Below the pieces are notes generated by a model, which worked only from the letters and a program-made list of their open reading frames with translations, made no database searches and was not told where the DNA came from. Of a DNA stretch of 8,498 nucleotides, positions 1 through 7,994 are shown piece after piece. The position numbers were made by a program, and so were the translations under genes. The first letter of the stretch is position 1. Every line of letters starts with the position of its first letter. Source of the stretch: Pseudomonadota bacterium (GTDB taxonomy: Bacteria; Pseudomonadota; Alphaproteobacteria; Sphingomonadales; Sphingomonadaceae); contig JAEWJQ010000202.1 of NCBI GenBank assembly GCA_023386515.1, forward strand, positions 1 through 8,498, written 5' to 3'.

Positions 1-840
1 GCCGCCAACCAAGCGCTGTTCGCGACCCTGCCGCAGCCGCAGGACCTGATCGTCCACGACGCCCATGTCCACGCCAGCGCGCACGACGGCATGCGTCTCG
101 GCCGCAGCCCGCGCGTCGCCGCCGCCCACAACGACGCCGACGCCTTCGACACCGCCATCCGCCGCTGGCGCCGTGACGGCGGGGCCGGCACGCCATGGAT
201 CGCGGTCGAGAGCCTCTATTCGATGGACGGCGACATCGCGCCGCTGGACGATCTGGCCGCCATCGCCGACCGCCACGACGCGATGCTGGTCATCGACGAA
301 GCGCATGCCACCGGCGTGTTCGGGCCGGAGGGTCGCGGCCTTGCGCACCGGCTGCACGCACGGCCGAACGTCGTCACTCTGCATACGTGCGGCAAGGCGC
401 TGGGGGCGGAAGGGGGCCTGGTCTGCCTGTCCGCGACGCTGCGCGACTTTTTGGTCAATCGTGGCCGCAGCTTCGTCTTTTCCACCGCGCCCTCGCCGCT
501 GATGGCGGCGGCGGTACGCGAGGGCTTGCGCATCCTCGCCGACGAGCCGGAGCGACAGCTTGCGCTCCGCGCCCTCGTACATCGCGCGGCCGACCGGCTT
601 AGCCCGCTCGGCATCCCCGCGACGGGCACGCAGATCATCCCGGTCATCCTGGGAAGCGACGGCGCCGCGGTCGCGCGCGCCGCCGCGCTGCAGGCGGCGG
701 GGTTAGACATACGCGCGATCCGGCCGCCGACGGTCGCGCCGGGCACCGCACGGCTGCGCCTGTCGATCACGCTCAACGTCGATGCGGCAGCGATCGACAC
801 GCTGGGCGACGCCCTCGCCGCCGCTCTGGAGGAAGCATGA
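1..840 (+). CDS. bioF: 8-amino-7-oxononanoate synthase (BioF), 5'-partial
   Basis: This PLP enzyme of the alpha-oxoamine synthase family condenses a pimeloyl thioester with L-alanine to give 8-amino-7-oxononanoate, the first ring-forming step of biotin synthesis in the cytosol. The reading frame is open from base 1 ([10 protein letters not shown]...), so the true start lies upstream; the first ATG at 91 is internal. About 279 residues are present and roughly 95-100 N-terminal residues are missing compared with the usual length of about 380. Visible motifs are VIDEAHATG, with the PLP-ring Asp at codon 295-297 and the His at 304-306, and the Schiff-base lysine in [12 protein letters not shown] at codon 394-396. 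The [12 protein letters not shown] segment near the left edge is also typical of BioF. KBL (2-amino-3-ketobutyrate CoA ligase) and ALAS are relatives, but the bioD and bioA neighbours settle the assignment. The stop overlaps the bioD start by 4 bp. Confidence 0.95.
   Translation, partial: AANQALFATLPQPQDLIVHDAHVHASAHDGMRLGRSPRVAAAHNDADAFDTAIRRWRRDGGAGTPWIAVESLYSMDGDIAPLDDLAAIADRHDAMLVIDEAHATGVFGPEGRGLAHRLHARPNVVTLHTCGKALGAEGGLVCLSATLRDFLVNRGRSFVFSTAPSPLMAAAVREGLRILADEPERQLALRALVHRAADRLSPLGIPATGTQIIPVILGSDGAAVARAAALQAAGLDIRAIRPPTVAPGTARLRLSITLNVDAAAIDTLGDALAAALEEA
828..832 (+). promoter_or_regulatory. Shine-Dalgarno site of bioD inside the bioF 3' end
   Basis: GGAGG lies 4 bases before the bioD ATG at 837 and is encoded by the last codons of bioF. 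It supports the 837 start. It is the clearest ribosome binding site that I saw in the window; the other starts have only weak matches. Confidence 0.6.
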
Positions 841-1460
841 CCACGATCGTCGTCACCGGAACCGACACCGACGTCGGCAAGACCGTCTTCGCCGCCGCGC
901 TCGCCGGCGCGTTGAGCGCGCGCTACTGGAAGCCGGTGCAGGCAGGGGACGACGACGGCACCGACCGCGAGCGCGTCTCCCGCCTTGCCGGCTTGCCCTC
1001 CGACGCGCTCCTGCCCGAGGCCTATCGACTACGCACGCCCTGTTCGCCGCATCGCGCCGCGCAGATCGACGGCGTGACGATCGAACCGGCGCGGCTGACG
1101 CTGCCGATCGTCGACGGTTCGCTGGTCGTCGAGGGCGCCGGCGGCGTGCTCGTGCCGCTGAACGACGACATGCTCTACGCCGACCTGTTCGCGCGCTGGC
1201 AGGCACCGGTCGTGCTGGTCGCCCGAACGCAGCTCGGTACGATCAACCACAGCCTGCTGTCGATCGAGGCGCTGCGGGCGCGGGGCGTGCCGATCCTCGG
1301 TATCGCCTTCATCGGTGACGGGCAGGAGGATAGCGAGACGACGATCGCACGGATCGGCAAGGTCCGCCGGCTCGGCCGTCTGCCGCGCCTCGATCCGTTG
1401 ACGCCCGCCGCCCTCGCCACGGCCTTCGCGACGGCCTTCGACGTTCGGGATTTCGCATGA
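837..1460 (+). CDS. bioD: ATP-dependent dethiobiotin synthetase (BioD)
   Basis: BioD makes dethiobiotin from 7,8-diaminononanoate, CO2 and ATP by closing the ureido ring, the penultimate step of biotin synthesis. The protein is 207 residues, slightly shorter than the common 220-230. The N-terminal P-loop GTDTDVGKT spans residues 8-16 (K15, T16). KPVQAG follows at 32-37; its lysine matches the one that holds the carbamate intermediate. SPHRAA is at 70-75, and [11 protein letters not shown] at 98-108 carries the conserved metal/substrate Glu (E99). These are the expected BioD motifs in the expected order. The ATG at 837 overlaps the bioF stop (ATGA) and has a strong GGAGG site in front. The gene's own stop overlaps the bioA start in the same way, so the three genes are probably translated from one message. 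Nothing appears broken. Confidence 0.96.
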   Translation: MTTIVVTGTDTDVGKTVFAAALAGALSARYWKPVQAGDDDGTDRERVSRLAGLPSDALLPEAYRLRTPCSPHRAAQIDGVTIEPARLTLPIVDGSLVVEGAGGVLVPLNDDMLYADLFARWQAPVVLVARTQLGTINHSLLSIEALRARGVPILGIAFIGDGQEDSETTIARIGKVRRLGRLPRLDPLTPAALATAFATAFDVRDFA

Positions 1461-2707
1461 CCGGTTCGCCCATCTGGCATCCCTTCACGCAGCACGGGCT
1501 CGGCGAGCCGATCCCGCTCGTCACCCATGCCGAGGGGGCCGCGCTGTTCACCCGCGACGGGCGCAGGATCGTCGATGCGATCTCGTCCTGGTGGGTGACG
1601 ACGCACGGTCATGCCCATCCCCGGATCGGCGCCGCGATCGCCGAAGAGGCGGGGCGGCTCGACCAGATCATCTTCGCCGGCTGGACGCACGAGCCGGCCG
1701 AAGCGGTGGCGCGCGATCTCATCGCGATCATGCCGCCCGAACTGACGCGCGTCTTCTTCAGCGACTCGGGATCGACCAGTGTCGAGGTCGCGCTGAAGAT
1801 GGCGCTCGGCTATTGGCTGCATCGGGGCGAGCCGCGGCACCGCATCCTGGTCCTCGAACATGGCTATCACGGTGACACGATCGGCGCGATGTCGATCGGC
1901 GCACGCGGCGCGTTCAACCGCGCCTACGAACCTTTGCTGTTCGACGTGGCGACCATCCCCTTTCCGGCGGCGGGGCGGGAGCAGGCGACGCTGGATGCAC
2001 TCGCCGTCGCCCTGCGGGAAAGCCCGGCCGCGCTGATCGTCGAACCGCTGATCGTCGGCGCGGGGGGCATGCTGACCTATCCCGCCTGGGTGCTCGCCGA
2101 CATGCGCCGGCTGTGCGCGGATGCGGGCGTATTGTTCATCGCCGACGAGGTGATGACCGGCTGGGGCCGTACCGGGACGCTGCTGGCGTGCGAACAGGCC
2201 GGCGTCGTACCCGACATTCTGTGCCTGTCGAAGGGGCTGACCGGCGGCGCGGTGCCGCTGGCCGTGACCATGGCGATCGAGCCCATCTATCAGGCGCATT
2301 ACGCCCCCGATCGATCGCGGATGTTCTTTCACTCGTCCAGCTACACTGCCAATCCGATCGCCTGTGCGGCGGCGGTGGCGAACCTCGCCATCTGGCGCGA
2401 GGAACCGGTGCGGGAACGGATCGCGTCGCTCGGCGAGCGCCAGCGTACGCGGCTCGCTACGCTGGCGCAGGCTCCCGGTGTCGCCAACCCGCGCCAGCTC
2501 GGCACGATCGCGGCGGTCGACCTGCCGGGCGGCGACGGCGGCTATCTGTCCGAACGATCGCCCAGATTGCTCGCCTTCTTTCGCGAGCGGGGCCTGCTGC
2601 TCCGGCCGCTCGGCACGACGGTCTATGTCATGCCGCCCTATTGCATCGGTGACGCCGACCTCGATGCGATCTATGCGGCGATCGCAGAAGCGGCGGCGGC
2701 TCTCTGA
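1457..2707 (+). CDS. bioA: Adenosylmethionine-8-amino-7-oxononanoate aminotransferase (BioA)
   Basis: BioA is a class III (subgroup II) PLP aminotransferase that moves an amino group, normally from S-adenosylmethionine, to 8-amino-7-oxononanoate to give 7,8-diaminononanoate. The protein is 416 residues, a normal length. It opens with the family hallmark IWHPFTQ (6-12), followed by AISSWW (41-46). SDSGSTSVE (102-110) forms the PLP-phosphate site, and GYHGDT (136-141) supplies the tyrosine that recognises the amino donor. [14 protein letters not shown] contains the PLP-ring Asp (D230), and the Schiff-base lysine is K259 in LSKGLTGG. An arginine at 383 ([11 protein letters not shown]) fits the substrate carboxylate-binding Arg of the family. 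Biochemically, BioA acts between BioF and BioD, although here it is last in the operon. The start at 1457 overlaps the bioD stop by 4 bp (ATGA); no strong Shine-Dalgarno is seen, which fits coupling to bioD translation. A lysine-using variant cannot be excluded from sequence alone. Confidence 0.96.
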   Translation: MTGSPIWHPFTQHGLGEPIPLVTHAEGAALFTRDGRRIVDAISSWWVTTHGHAHPRIGAAIAEEAGRLDQIIFAGWTHEPAEAVARDLIAIMPPELTRVFFSDSGSTSVEVALKMALGYWLHRGEPRHRILVLEHGYHGDTIGAMSIGARGAFNRAYEPLLFDVATIPFPAAGREQATLDALAVALRESPAALIVEPLIVGAGGMLTYPAWVLADMRRLCADAGVLFIADEVMTGWGRTGTLLACEQAGVVPDILCLSKGLTGGAVPLAVTMAIEPIYQAHYAPDRSRMFFHSSSYTANPIACAAAVANLAIWREEPVRERIASLGERQRTRLATLAQAPGVANPRQLGTIAAVDLPGGDGGYLSERSPRLLAFFRERGLLLRPLGTTVYVMPPYCIGDADLDAIYAAIAEAAAAL

Positions 2708-2710
2708 AGC

Positions 2711-2732
2711 GCTCCCCCGATCAGGGGGCTGC
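2711..2732. terminator. Possible shared terminator hairpin between bioA and the photolyase gene
   Basis: CCCCC (2714-2718) and GGGGG (2724-2728) can pair around the loop GATCA, with a further GC/GC pair outside a small internal loop. It starts a few bases after the bioA stop and lies just before the stop of the convergent photolyase gene, so one hairpin could serve both transcripts. There is no T run on either side, so it is not a classical intrinsic terminator and the stem is short. Confidence 0.35.
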
Positions 2733-2737
2733 AACGA

Positions 2738-4225
2738 TCAGATCGGCACCTTCTCGCTGATATACGGGTCCTTGGGTGGCTTGCGCGGCACATGCACCTT
2801 GATCGCCGGCCGTGCTGCCTGCTCCGCGAGCCACGTCGGACCATTCTTCTGCTTGCGGATCGACGCGTCCGTCCGATAGGCGACCAGCCCGTAGATCGGC
2901 CGTCGGCCGTAGCCCGGTGCCGAATCCCCGAACGCCCAAGCGATATTGCCGTACGTCGACGGATCGCGACCATCCAGACTGAAGCGGTCGTTGAGGTAAC
3001 AGGCGGTCGCCCAGCCTTCCTCCGGACTCGGCGTCATCTGGATCAGCCATTTCGCCCAGAACATCCGCACGTTGTTGTGCATCCAGCCGTCGAGCAGGAA
3101 CTGTTTCTGACAGGCGTTCCAGCTTTCGTTGTCGGTCTCGCCATGGACCAACGCGTGCAGCGTCTCCCGGTTCGGCCGTTCGTCCTTGGCATGTTCGGTC
3201 AGCTCGCGCCGGGCATATTCGGGCAGCCGGGCGTAGCTTTCCGGCACGCGCATCCGGCGCGCCTTGTAGTGGAACCACTCGCGCCAGGTGAGCAATTCGT
3301 CCAGATATTTGCGGCGCTTCTCCGCCGACACATCCGCCGCCTGGACGGTGGCGATGATCTCGCGCGGGCCGATCATGCCGAAGTGGAGATAGGGCGACAG
3401 CTCGCTCGCGCCATCGTCGCGCGAGGCGTCACCCCGCGCCTCAGCATAGCGGGGCAGCACCTCCTCGGCCAGCCGCGTCAGCCGGTCGGTGATCGCCGCG
3501 CGCGTCGCCGGGAAGCGCGGCGCCGGCGGCAGGTCGTGGTCGATGGCGAGCCCGGCGACCAGCGCGTCGAGCGCGGCATCATCCATCGTCGTCAGATCGT
3601 CGGGCTCGTAGGGCAGGGGGCCGTCATAGGCCGGCCGCTCCGGCTCTTCGTCGTGCCCCTCGTACCATTGCTCGCGCACCTCCTCGTGTCGGCGGCGGAA
3701 GGCGCTGGTCGCGCGGATGTCGTCCTTCAGCACCGCGGGCGGGACGGTGCAGGCGGCGTTGACCGCATAGACGGGCCGGCCGCTCTTGTCCGCCACGCGT
3801 GCCGCCTGCCATTGCGCGACGAAGGCCGGCTGGTCCTCCACCACCACGGCCGCGGCACGTTCGGCGAGACGGTAGACCAGCCCCTTCTCGCGCTTGCCGG
3901 CGCGATCGACATATTGGATGCAGCGCAGTCCGCGGTCGCGGCATTGCAGCGCCAGCTCGCGCGACGCGCCGAGGATGAAGCGGTGCAACCGGTCGGAGGC
4001 GTAGGGATAATCCTCGCGCAGGCCGTGGTAGACCAGCACCGGCAGGCCGGCGGCGTTGCCCAGTCGCACCGCTGCGTCGATCACCGGATTGTCGTGCCCG
4101 CGCAGCGCCTGCTGCAGCCAGCACAGCACGTAATCCGCCTTGGCCGGCGTCTCCGCCGCATTCATGGCGCGCACGCGCGGGGCCTCGTTCCAGTCGGCCA
4201 GCGGCTTGGGAAGGGTATCGCTCAT
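2738..4225 (-). CDS. phr: Class II-type DNA photolyase (deoxyribodipyrimidine photo-lyase)
   Basis: This flavoprotein is expected to split UV-induced cyclobutane pyrimidine dimers using blue light and FAD. With the start at 4225 (MSDTLPK...) it has 495 residues. An N-terminal Rossmann-like photolyase domain occupies about 30-190. The C-terminal FAD-binding helical domain carries the class II signatures: ELSPYLHFG (275-283), WNACQ (369-373), [13 protein letters not shown] (381-393), [20 protein letters not shown] (411-430) and GRRPIYG (440-446). Some parts differ from the usual class II pattern: [11 protein letters not shown] (307-317) stands where most members have an RREL-type sequence, and the N-terminal domain is only loosely similar. 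The last 25 residues are basic and proline-rich. The frame stays open to an ATG at 4354, but that would put 80 bp inside divergent pncB, so 4225 is preferred; an ATG at 4165 is also possible. No good Shine-Dalgarno was found at either. Repair activity is inferred from the family; a cryptochrome-like role is less likely. Confidence 0.88.
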   Translation of the reverse strand: MSDTLPKPLADWNEAPRVRAMNAAETPAKADYVLCWLQQALRGHDNPVIDAAVRLGNAAGLPVLVYHGLREDYPYASDRLHRFILGASRELALQCRDRGLRCIQYVDRAGKREKGLVYRLAERAAAVVVEDQPAFVAQWQAARVADKSGRPVYAVNAACTVPPAVLKDDIRATSAFRRRHEEVREQWYEGHDEEPERPAYDGPLPYEPDDLTTMDDAALDALVAGLAIDHDLPPAPRFPATRAAITDRLTRLAEEVLPRYAEARGDASRDDGASELSPYLHFGMIGPREIIATVQAADVSAEKRRKYLDELLTWREWFHYKARRMRVPESYARLPEYARRELTEHAKDERPNRETLHALVHGETDNESWNACQKQFLLDGWMHNNVRMFWAKWLIQMTPSPEEGWATACYLNDRFSLDGRDPSTYGNIAWAFGDSAPGYGRRPIYGLVAYRTDASIRKQKNGPTWLAEQAARPAIKVHVPRKPPKDPYISEKVPI

Positions 4226-4274
4226 GCCGGCCCAACGCTTGCCGACGGGATCGGTGTCAGGCAAGCCGCGCGCC
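4226..4274. promoter_or_regulatory. Divergent photolyase/pncB intergenic region with perfect dyad
   Basis: Only 49 bp separate the two starts, so the promoters must overlap each other or lie within the opposite coding sequence. GCTTGCC (4237-4243) and GGCAAGC (4260-4266) form a perfect 7 bp inverted repeat, centre to centre 23 bp, which could be a two-turn operator. Read as RNA, the inner GAC (4244-4246) and GTC (4256-4258) extend the stem to 10 pairs with one bulged A. The weak AGG (4259-4261) upstream of pncB would be trapped in it, and the hairpin would end 8 bases before the pncB ATG. No clear -35/-10 boxes are recognised, and regulator identity is unknown. Confidence 0.4.
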
Positions 4275-5578
4275 ATGGCCGTCACCGATATCGCCACGCG
4301 CACCTGGGACCATAATTGGCGGCTCGATCCGATCGTGCGCAGTCTGCTCGACACCGATTTCTACAAATTGCTGATGCTGCAGATGATCCGGCATCTGCAT
4401 GGCGACGTGCAGGCGACCTTCCGCCTGATCAACCGCACCACGTCGGTGCGCCTGGCGGAGGTGATCGACGAGGGCGAGCTGCGGGCACAGCTCGACCATG
4501 CGCGCACCCTCCGCTTCACCAAAAAGGAGCTCATCTGGCTGGCGGGCAACAGCTTCTATGGCCGGGCACAGATGTTCGCGCCGGACTTCATCGCCTGGCT
4601 CGCCGACTTCCGCCTGCCGCCCTACGAACTTCATGTCGTCGACGGGCAATTCGAACTGACCTTCGATGGCCCCTGGACCCATACGACGATGTGGGAGATC
4701 CCGGCGCTCGCCATCGTCAACGAACTGCGCGCGCGCGCCGCGATGCGCGACAAGGGTCGGTTCGCGCTCGACGTGCTCTACGCCCGCGCCAAGGCCAAGC
4801 TGTGGGACAAGGTGGAGCGGCTGCGCGAATTGCCCGATCTCGTCCTCTCCGACTTCGGCACGCGGCGGCGGCACGGCTTCCTGTGGCAGCGCTGGTGCGT
4901 CGAGGCGTTGAAGGAGGGGCTGGGCCCGCGGATGGTCGGCACGTCCAACGTACTGCTGGCAATGGACAACGATCTGGAGGCGATTGGCACCAATGCGCAC
5001 GAGCTGCCGATGGTGCTCGCCGCCCTGGCGCGGACCGACGCGGGCATCGCCGCCGCGCCCTATCGCGTGCTGGAGGAATGGCAGGCGCATTATGCCGGCA
5101 ATCTGCTCGTCGTGCTGCCGGACGCCTTTGGGACGGAGGCGTTCCTGCGCGATGCCCGGCCTGGGTTGCCGACTGGACCGGCTTCCGCCCCGACAGCGCG
5201 CCGCCGATCGCGGCGGGCGAGCGGATCATCCGCTGGTGGCAGGGGCACGGCCAGGATCCGGCGTCCAAGCTGCTGATCTTCTCCGACGGCATGGACGTCG
5301 ACAGCATCGAGCGGGTCTACCGCCACTTCCACGGCCGGGTACGGATGAGCTTCGGCTGGGGCACGAATCTGACCAATGACTTCCGCGGCTGCGATCCCGA
5401 CGGCCGGCCGGGGCTCGAGCCGATCTCGCTGGTCGCCAAGGTGGTCAGCGCCAACGGCTTGCCAGCGGTCAAGCTCTCCGACAATCCCGCCAAGGCGACC
5501 GGCGCGCCCGAGGAGATCGCCCGCTATCTGCGCATCTTCGGTGGCGAAGGCCGGGCGACAACGGCGGTCGCGGTCTAG
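4275..5578 (+). pseudogene. pncB: Nicotinate phosphoribosyltransferase (PncB), interrupted by a -1 frameshift
   Basis: PncB joins nicotinate to PRPP, coupled to ATP hydrolysis, giving nicotinate mononucleotide for NAD salvage (Preiss-Handler pathway). From the ATG at 4275 the N-terminal part shows LLDTDFYKL (24-32), [11 protein letters not shown] (192-202), GTSNVLLAM (222-230) and GTNAHEL (238-244), whose H242 matches the phosphorylated histidine of the family. After codon 294 (GCC at 5154-5156) the conserved protein continues in the -1 frame as [32 protein letters not shown] and [12 protein letters not shown], ending at the TAG at 5576-5578. Restoring one C in the CCC run at 5154-5158 gives one 434-residue protein, a normal length. 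As written, translation adds about 39 unrelated residues and stops at 5276, losing the C-terminal catalytic portion. The downstream frame has no further damage, so the lesion is recent or is a base-call error. In-frame ATGs further upstream (4140, 4164, 4224) lie in or at the start of the photolyase gene and are not used here. Confidence 0.9.
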
Positions 5579-5589
5579 GGTATGCTATG

Positions 5590-5620
5590 CCCCCCCTTAG
5601 GGGGAGGGGCGCTTCCGCCC
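5590..5620. terminator. G/C-rich hairpin pair between convergent pncB and treY
   Basis: Two small stems lie in the 85 bp between the pncB and treY stops. CCCCC (5592-5596) pairs with GGGGG (5600-5604) across TTA, and GGGCG (5607-5611) pairs with CGCCC (5616-5620) across CTTC. Placement 3' of both genes suggests transcript-end protection or bidirectional termination. No T run follows on either strand, so the terminator call is tentative. The remainder of the gap shows no gene or clear signal. Confidence 0.4.
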
Positions 5621-5663
5621 GCCGTGATCGGGCTCTCGTCCTTCCCGGCGCGCGGAGAGGATT

Positions 5664-7994
5664 TCAGGTCATCTCGAACCACAGCGGGCGCTCGGCGAAT
5701 ACATCCCGCGCCTCGCGCTCGCCGTCCTCGAAACGCACCGTCGCCTCCGGCACGTCGACCCCGCGGATCAGCGCGGCGACCTTCAGCGTCCTGCCGTTGG
5801 CGCTGCGCGTGAACGCCACCACGCGGTCGCTGCCCGACACCTCCACCGGACGATAGTCGCCACCGGCGAACAGCCCCGGTTCAGCGCGCCGCAATGCGAG
5901 CAAGTCGGCGATCAGCTGCATCTTCGCCGGCATCCCTTCTACCAGAACTCGCTGGCGAAGATCATAGTCGACCGGCCGCCGGTTGTCGGGATCGACCAGG
6001 CTGAGGTCGGCGAGTTCTGTCCCCTGATACAGGTCCGGGACGCCCGGTAGCGTGTAGCGCAGCAGCACCTGCACCAGCGTATTCGCCGTCGCCGCCGGCG
6101 CCAGTTCGGCGACATAGTCGGTCAGCTCGCGGACGAAAGCCTCGTCGTCGAGAAGGTCGTCGACCAGCCCTGCCGCTTCCTCTTCATAGGCTTCGTCGGG
6201 CGCTTCCCACGACGAACGCAATTTGGCCTCGCGCAGCGCCTTCTGCTGCCACGCCTTGACCCGCTCCGCGACATCGGCCCGGGCGTCGCCTTCCGGCCAC
6301 ACGCCGACCAGCGTCTGCAACAGCATGTAGCGATCCGCCGCGTCGACTTCCCGGTCCTCGTGCAGCCGCATCCAGCGCCGCGCACGCGCCTGCCAGGCAT
6401 CGGGCTGCGCGCTCAGCACCGCGAGCCGCGCACGCACGTCCTCGCCGCGCTTGTGGTCGTGCGTGGCGGTGGTCAGCATCGCATGCGGCACGTCGCGGGC
6501 GCGCTCCGCCACCGCCGCGTGGAAATCGGCGACCGGAATCCCCAACGTCTCCGCATCCGCGCCGACATCGTTGCGGCTGATCAACCGGCCAAAGCGGTAG
6601 AAGGCGGTATCCTCCACCGCCTTGGCGGCGATGGGCGCGGACAGTTGCTGGAAGCGCCGCACCGCCTCCGCCGCCAGCCCGGGATCGCCCGGACCGTCAC
6701 CGGCCAGCCAGGACAGGATCAGATCGGTGATCGGCGCCTCGCCCGGCGGGATCAGGCCCGCAATCCGCTCGCGCATGATATCGCGCGTGCGTGCGTCCCG
6801 CTCCGGCGCATCGTCGCCGGTGCCATAGGTGCGGTAGACGGGGAAGCGCCACAGCAGCCGCTCGATCGCGCGACGCAGCATGGCGGCGGTGATGCCGTCG
6901 CCATCCGGCATCGAAGCGGCGAGCGCGGCAAATGCCGCGACGCAACCGTCCAGCTGCCCCGCGAATTGCCAGGACAGCAGCTCCTGCCGTGCCTCATATT
7001 CCTCGACCTCGAAGAACTCGCCGCGGCGGCTGATCGCGTCCCATTGCTCCGCCAGCGCCAGTGCACCCGCCGGATCGTGGATCAGCGTGCCGACCAGCTC
7101 CATAAAATCGTAGCCGCTGGTGCCGTCGACACCCCAGCCGATCGGCTGCGGCTCGCCGGCGCCCAGGATCTTCTCGATCACGATCCAGGCGTCGGGCCCC
7201 AGCCGCTCGCGCAGGGTCCGGCAATAGCCGATGGGATCGGTGAGGCCGTCGACGTGATCCACGCGTACCCCCTGGATCAGGCCTTCTGCATAGAGGCGGA
7301 GGTAGAGCGCATGCGTCCGTTCGAAGACGGCCGCATCCTCGATGCGCACGCCGGCAAGATCGTTAACGGTGAAGAAGCGCCGCCAGTTCAGCGTGTCGTT
7401 CGCCACCCGCCAGGACGCGAGGCGATAATGCTGACGATCGATCAACTCGGCGAGCGGCATGCTCTCCGCCGCCGCCTGATCTTCGTCGCGGATCGGAAAG
7501 CGATGCTCGCCATAAGCGACCAGCACCCAGCGGTGGCCGTCGCGCTCCACCGTCAGGTCGCCGTCGGCGAGCACCTGCGACAGCGGCGCGCCGAGTACCG
7601 GCAGCACCAGCCGGCCGTCCGACGCCTGCCAGTCGATGTCGAACACCGATGCGAACTCGCTCGCCTGCCCTTTGGCGAGCACGTCGTTCCACCAGCCATT
7701 GCCGCCGCCGGCGACTCCCATGTGGTTGGGGACGATGTCGATGATGATCCCCATGCCGCGCGCCTGCGCCGCGGCGGCCAGCGAACGGAATGCTTCCTCG
7801 CCGCCCGGTTCGGGGTTGACCCGCGTCGGATCGATCACGTCATAGCCGTGCATCGATCCGGCCGCGGCGACGGTGATCGGCGAGGCGTAGATATGGCTGA
7901 TGCCGAGCGCATCGAGATAGGGCAGCAGCGCCTCCGCCGCCTCGAAGCGGAAGTCCTTGTGGAACTGGAAGCGGTAGGTGGCGCGGGGCGTCAT
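5664..7994 (-). CDS. treY: Malto-oligosyltrehalose synthase (TreY)
   Basis: TreY is a GH13 family intramolecular transglucosylase that turns the reducing-end alpha-1,4 bond of a maltodextrin into an alpha,alpha-1,1 bond, making maltooligosyltrehalose; TreZ then releases trehalose. The protein has 776 residues, within the family range. It begins with ATYRFQFHKDF (5-15), a typical TreY opening. Region I is DIVPNHMG (86-93). Region II, GVRVDHVDGLTDP (242-254), carries the nucleophile Asp (D246), and region III, VIEKIL (272-277), carries the acid/base Glu (E274). AKAVEDTAFYRF (457-468), diagnostic for TreY rather than other amylases, follows, and region IV THDHKRGED (511-519) supplies the third catalytic Asp (D513). 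GVPDLYQGTEL lies near the C-terminus. All catalytic residues are present. The ATG at 7994 overlaps the malQ stop by 4 bp, with only a weak upstream purine stretch, so translation is probably coupled. No signal peptide is seen; it should act in the cytosol. Confidence 0.96.
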   Translation of the reverse strand: MTPRATYRFQFHKDFRFEAAEALLPYLDALGISHIYASPITVAAAGSMHGYDVIDPTRVNPEPGGEEAFRSLAAAAQARGMGIIIDIVPNHMGVAGGGNGWWNDVLAKGQASEFASVFDIDWQASDGRLVLPVLGAPLSQVLADGDLTVERDGHRWVLVAYGEHRFPIRDEDQAAAESMPLAELIDRQHYRLASWRVANDTLNWRRFFTVNDLAGVRIEDAAVFERTHALYLRLYAEGLIQGVRVDHVDGLTDPIGYCRTLRERLGPDAWIVIEKILGAGEPQPIGWGVDGTSGYDFMELVGTLIHDPAGALALAEQWDAISRRGEFFEVEEYEARQELLSWQFAGQLDGCVAAFAALAASMPDGDGITAAMLRRAIERLLWRFPVYRTYGTGDDAPERDARTRDIMRERIAGLIPPGEAPITDLILSWLAGDGPGDPGLAAEAVRRFQQLSAPIAAKAVEDTAFYRFGRLISRNDVGADAETLGIPVADFHAAVAERARDVPHAMLTTATHDHKRGEDVRARLAVLSAQPDAWQARARRWMRLHEDREVDAADRYMLLQTLVGVWPEGDARADVAERVKAWQQKALREAKLRSSWEAPDEAYEEEAAGLVDDLLDDEAFVRELTDYVAELAPAATANTLVQVLLRYTLPGVPDLYQGTELADLSLVDPDNRRPVDYDLRQRVLVEGMPAKMQLIADLLALRRAEPGLFAGGDYRPVEVSGSDRVVAFTRSANGRTLKVAALIRGVDVPEATVRFEDGEREARDVFAERPLWFEMT

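Noticed and set aside
1175..2734. A 519-codon open frame on the - strand opposite bioD and bioA
   Set aside because: It is Arg/Asp-rich with no domain, while bioD and bioA on the + strand are complete and motif-perfect.
4224..4274. pncB starting at the ATG at 4224
   Set aside because: The extra residues ([13 protein letters not shown]...) show no resemblance to the family N-terminus. The start at 4275 leads directly into the conserved region and leaves a non-coding gap for the divergent promoters.
2792..4315. A 507-codon open frame on the + strand opposite the photolyase gene
   Set aside because: It has low-complexity Arg/Leu/Val composition and no family motif, and it lies fully opposite a recognisable photolyase. 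It is a shadow frame.
5154..5165. Programmed -1 ribosomal frameshift as the explanation of the split pncB
   Set aside because: No canonical slippery heptamer or clear downstream pseudoknot is seen, and PncB is not known to use recoding. Loss of one C in a short C run is simpler.
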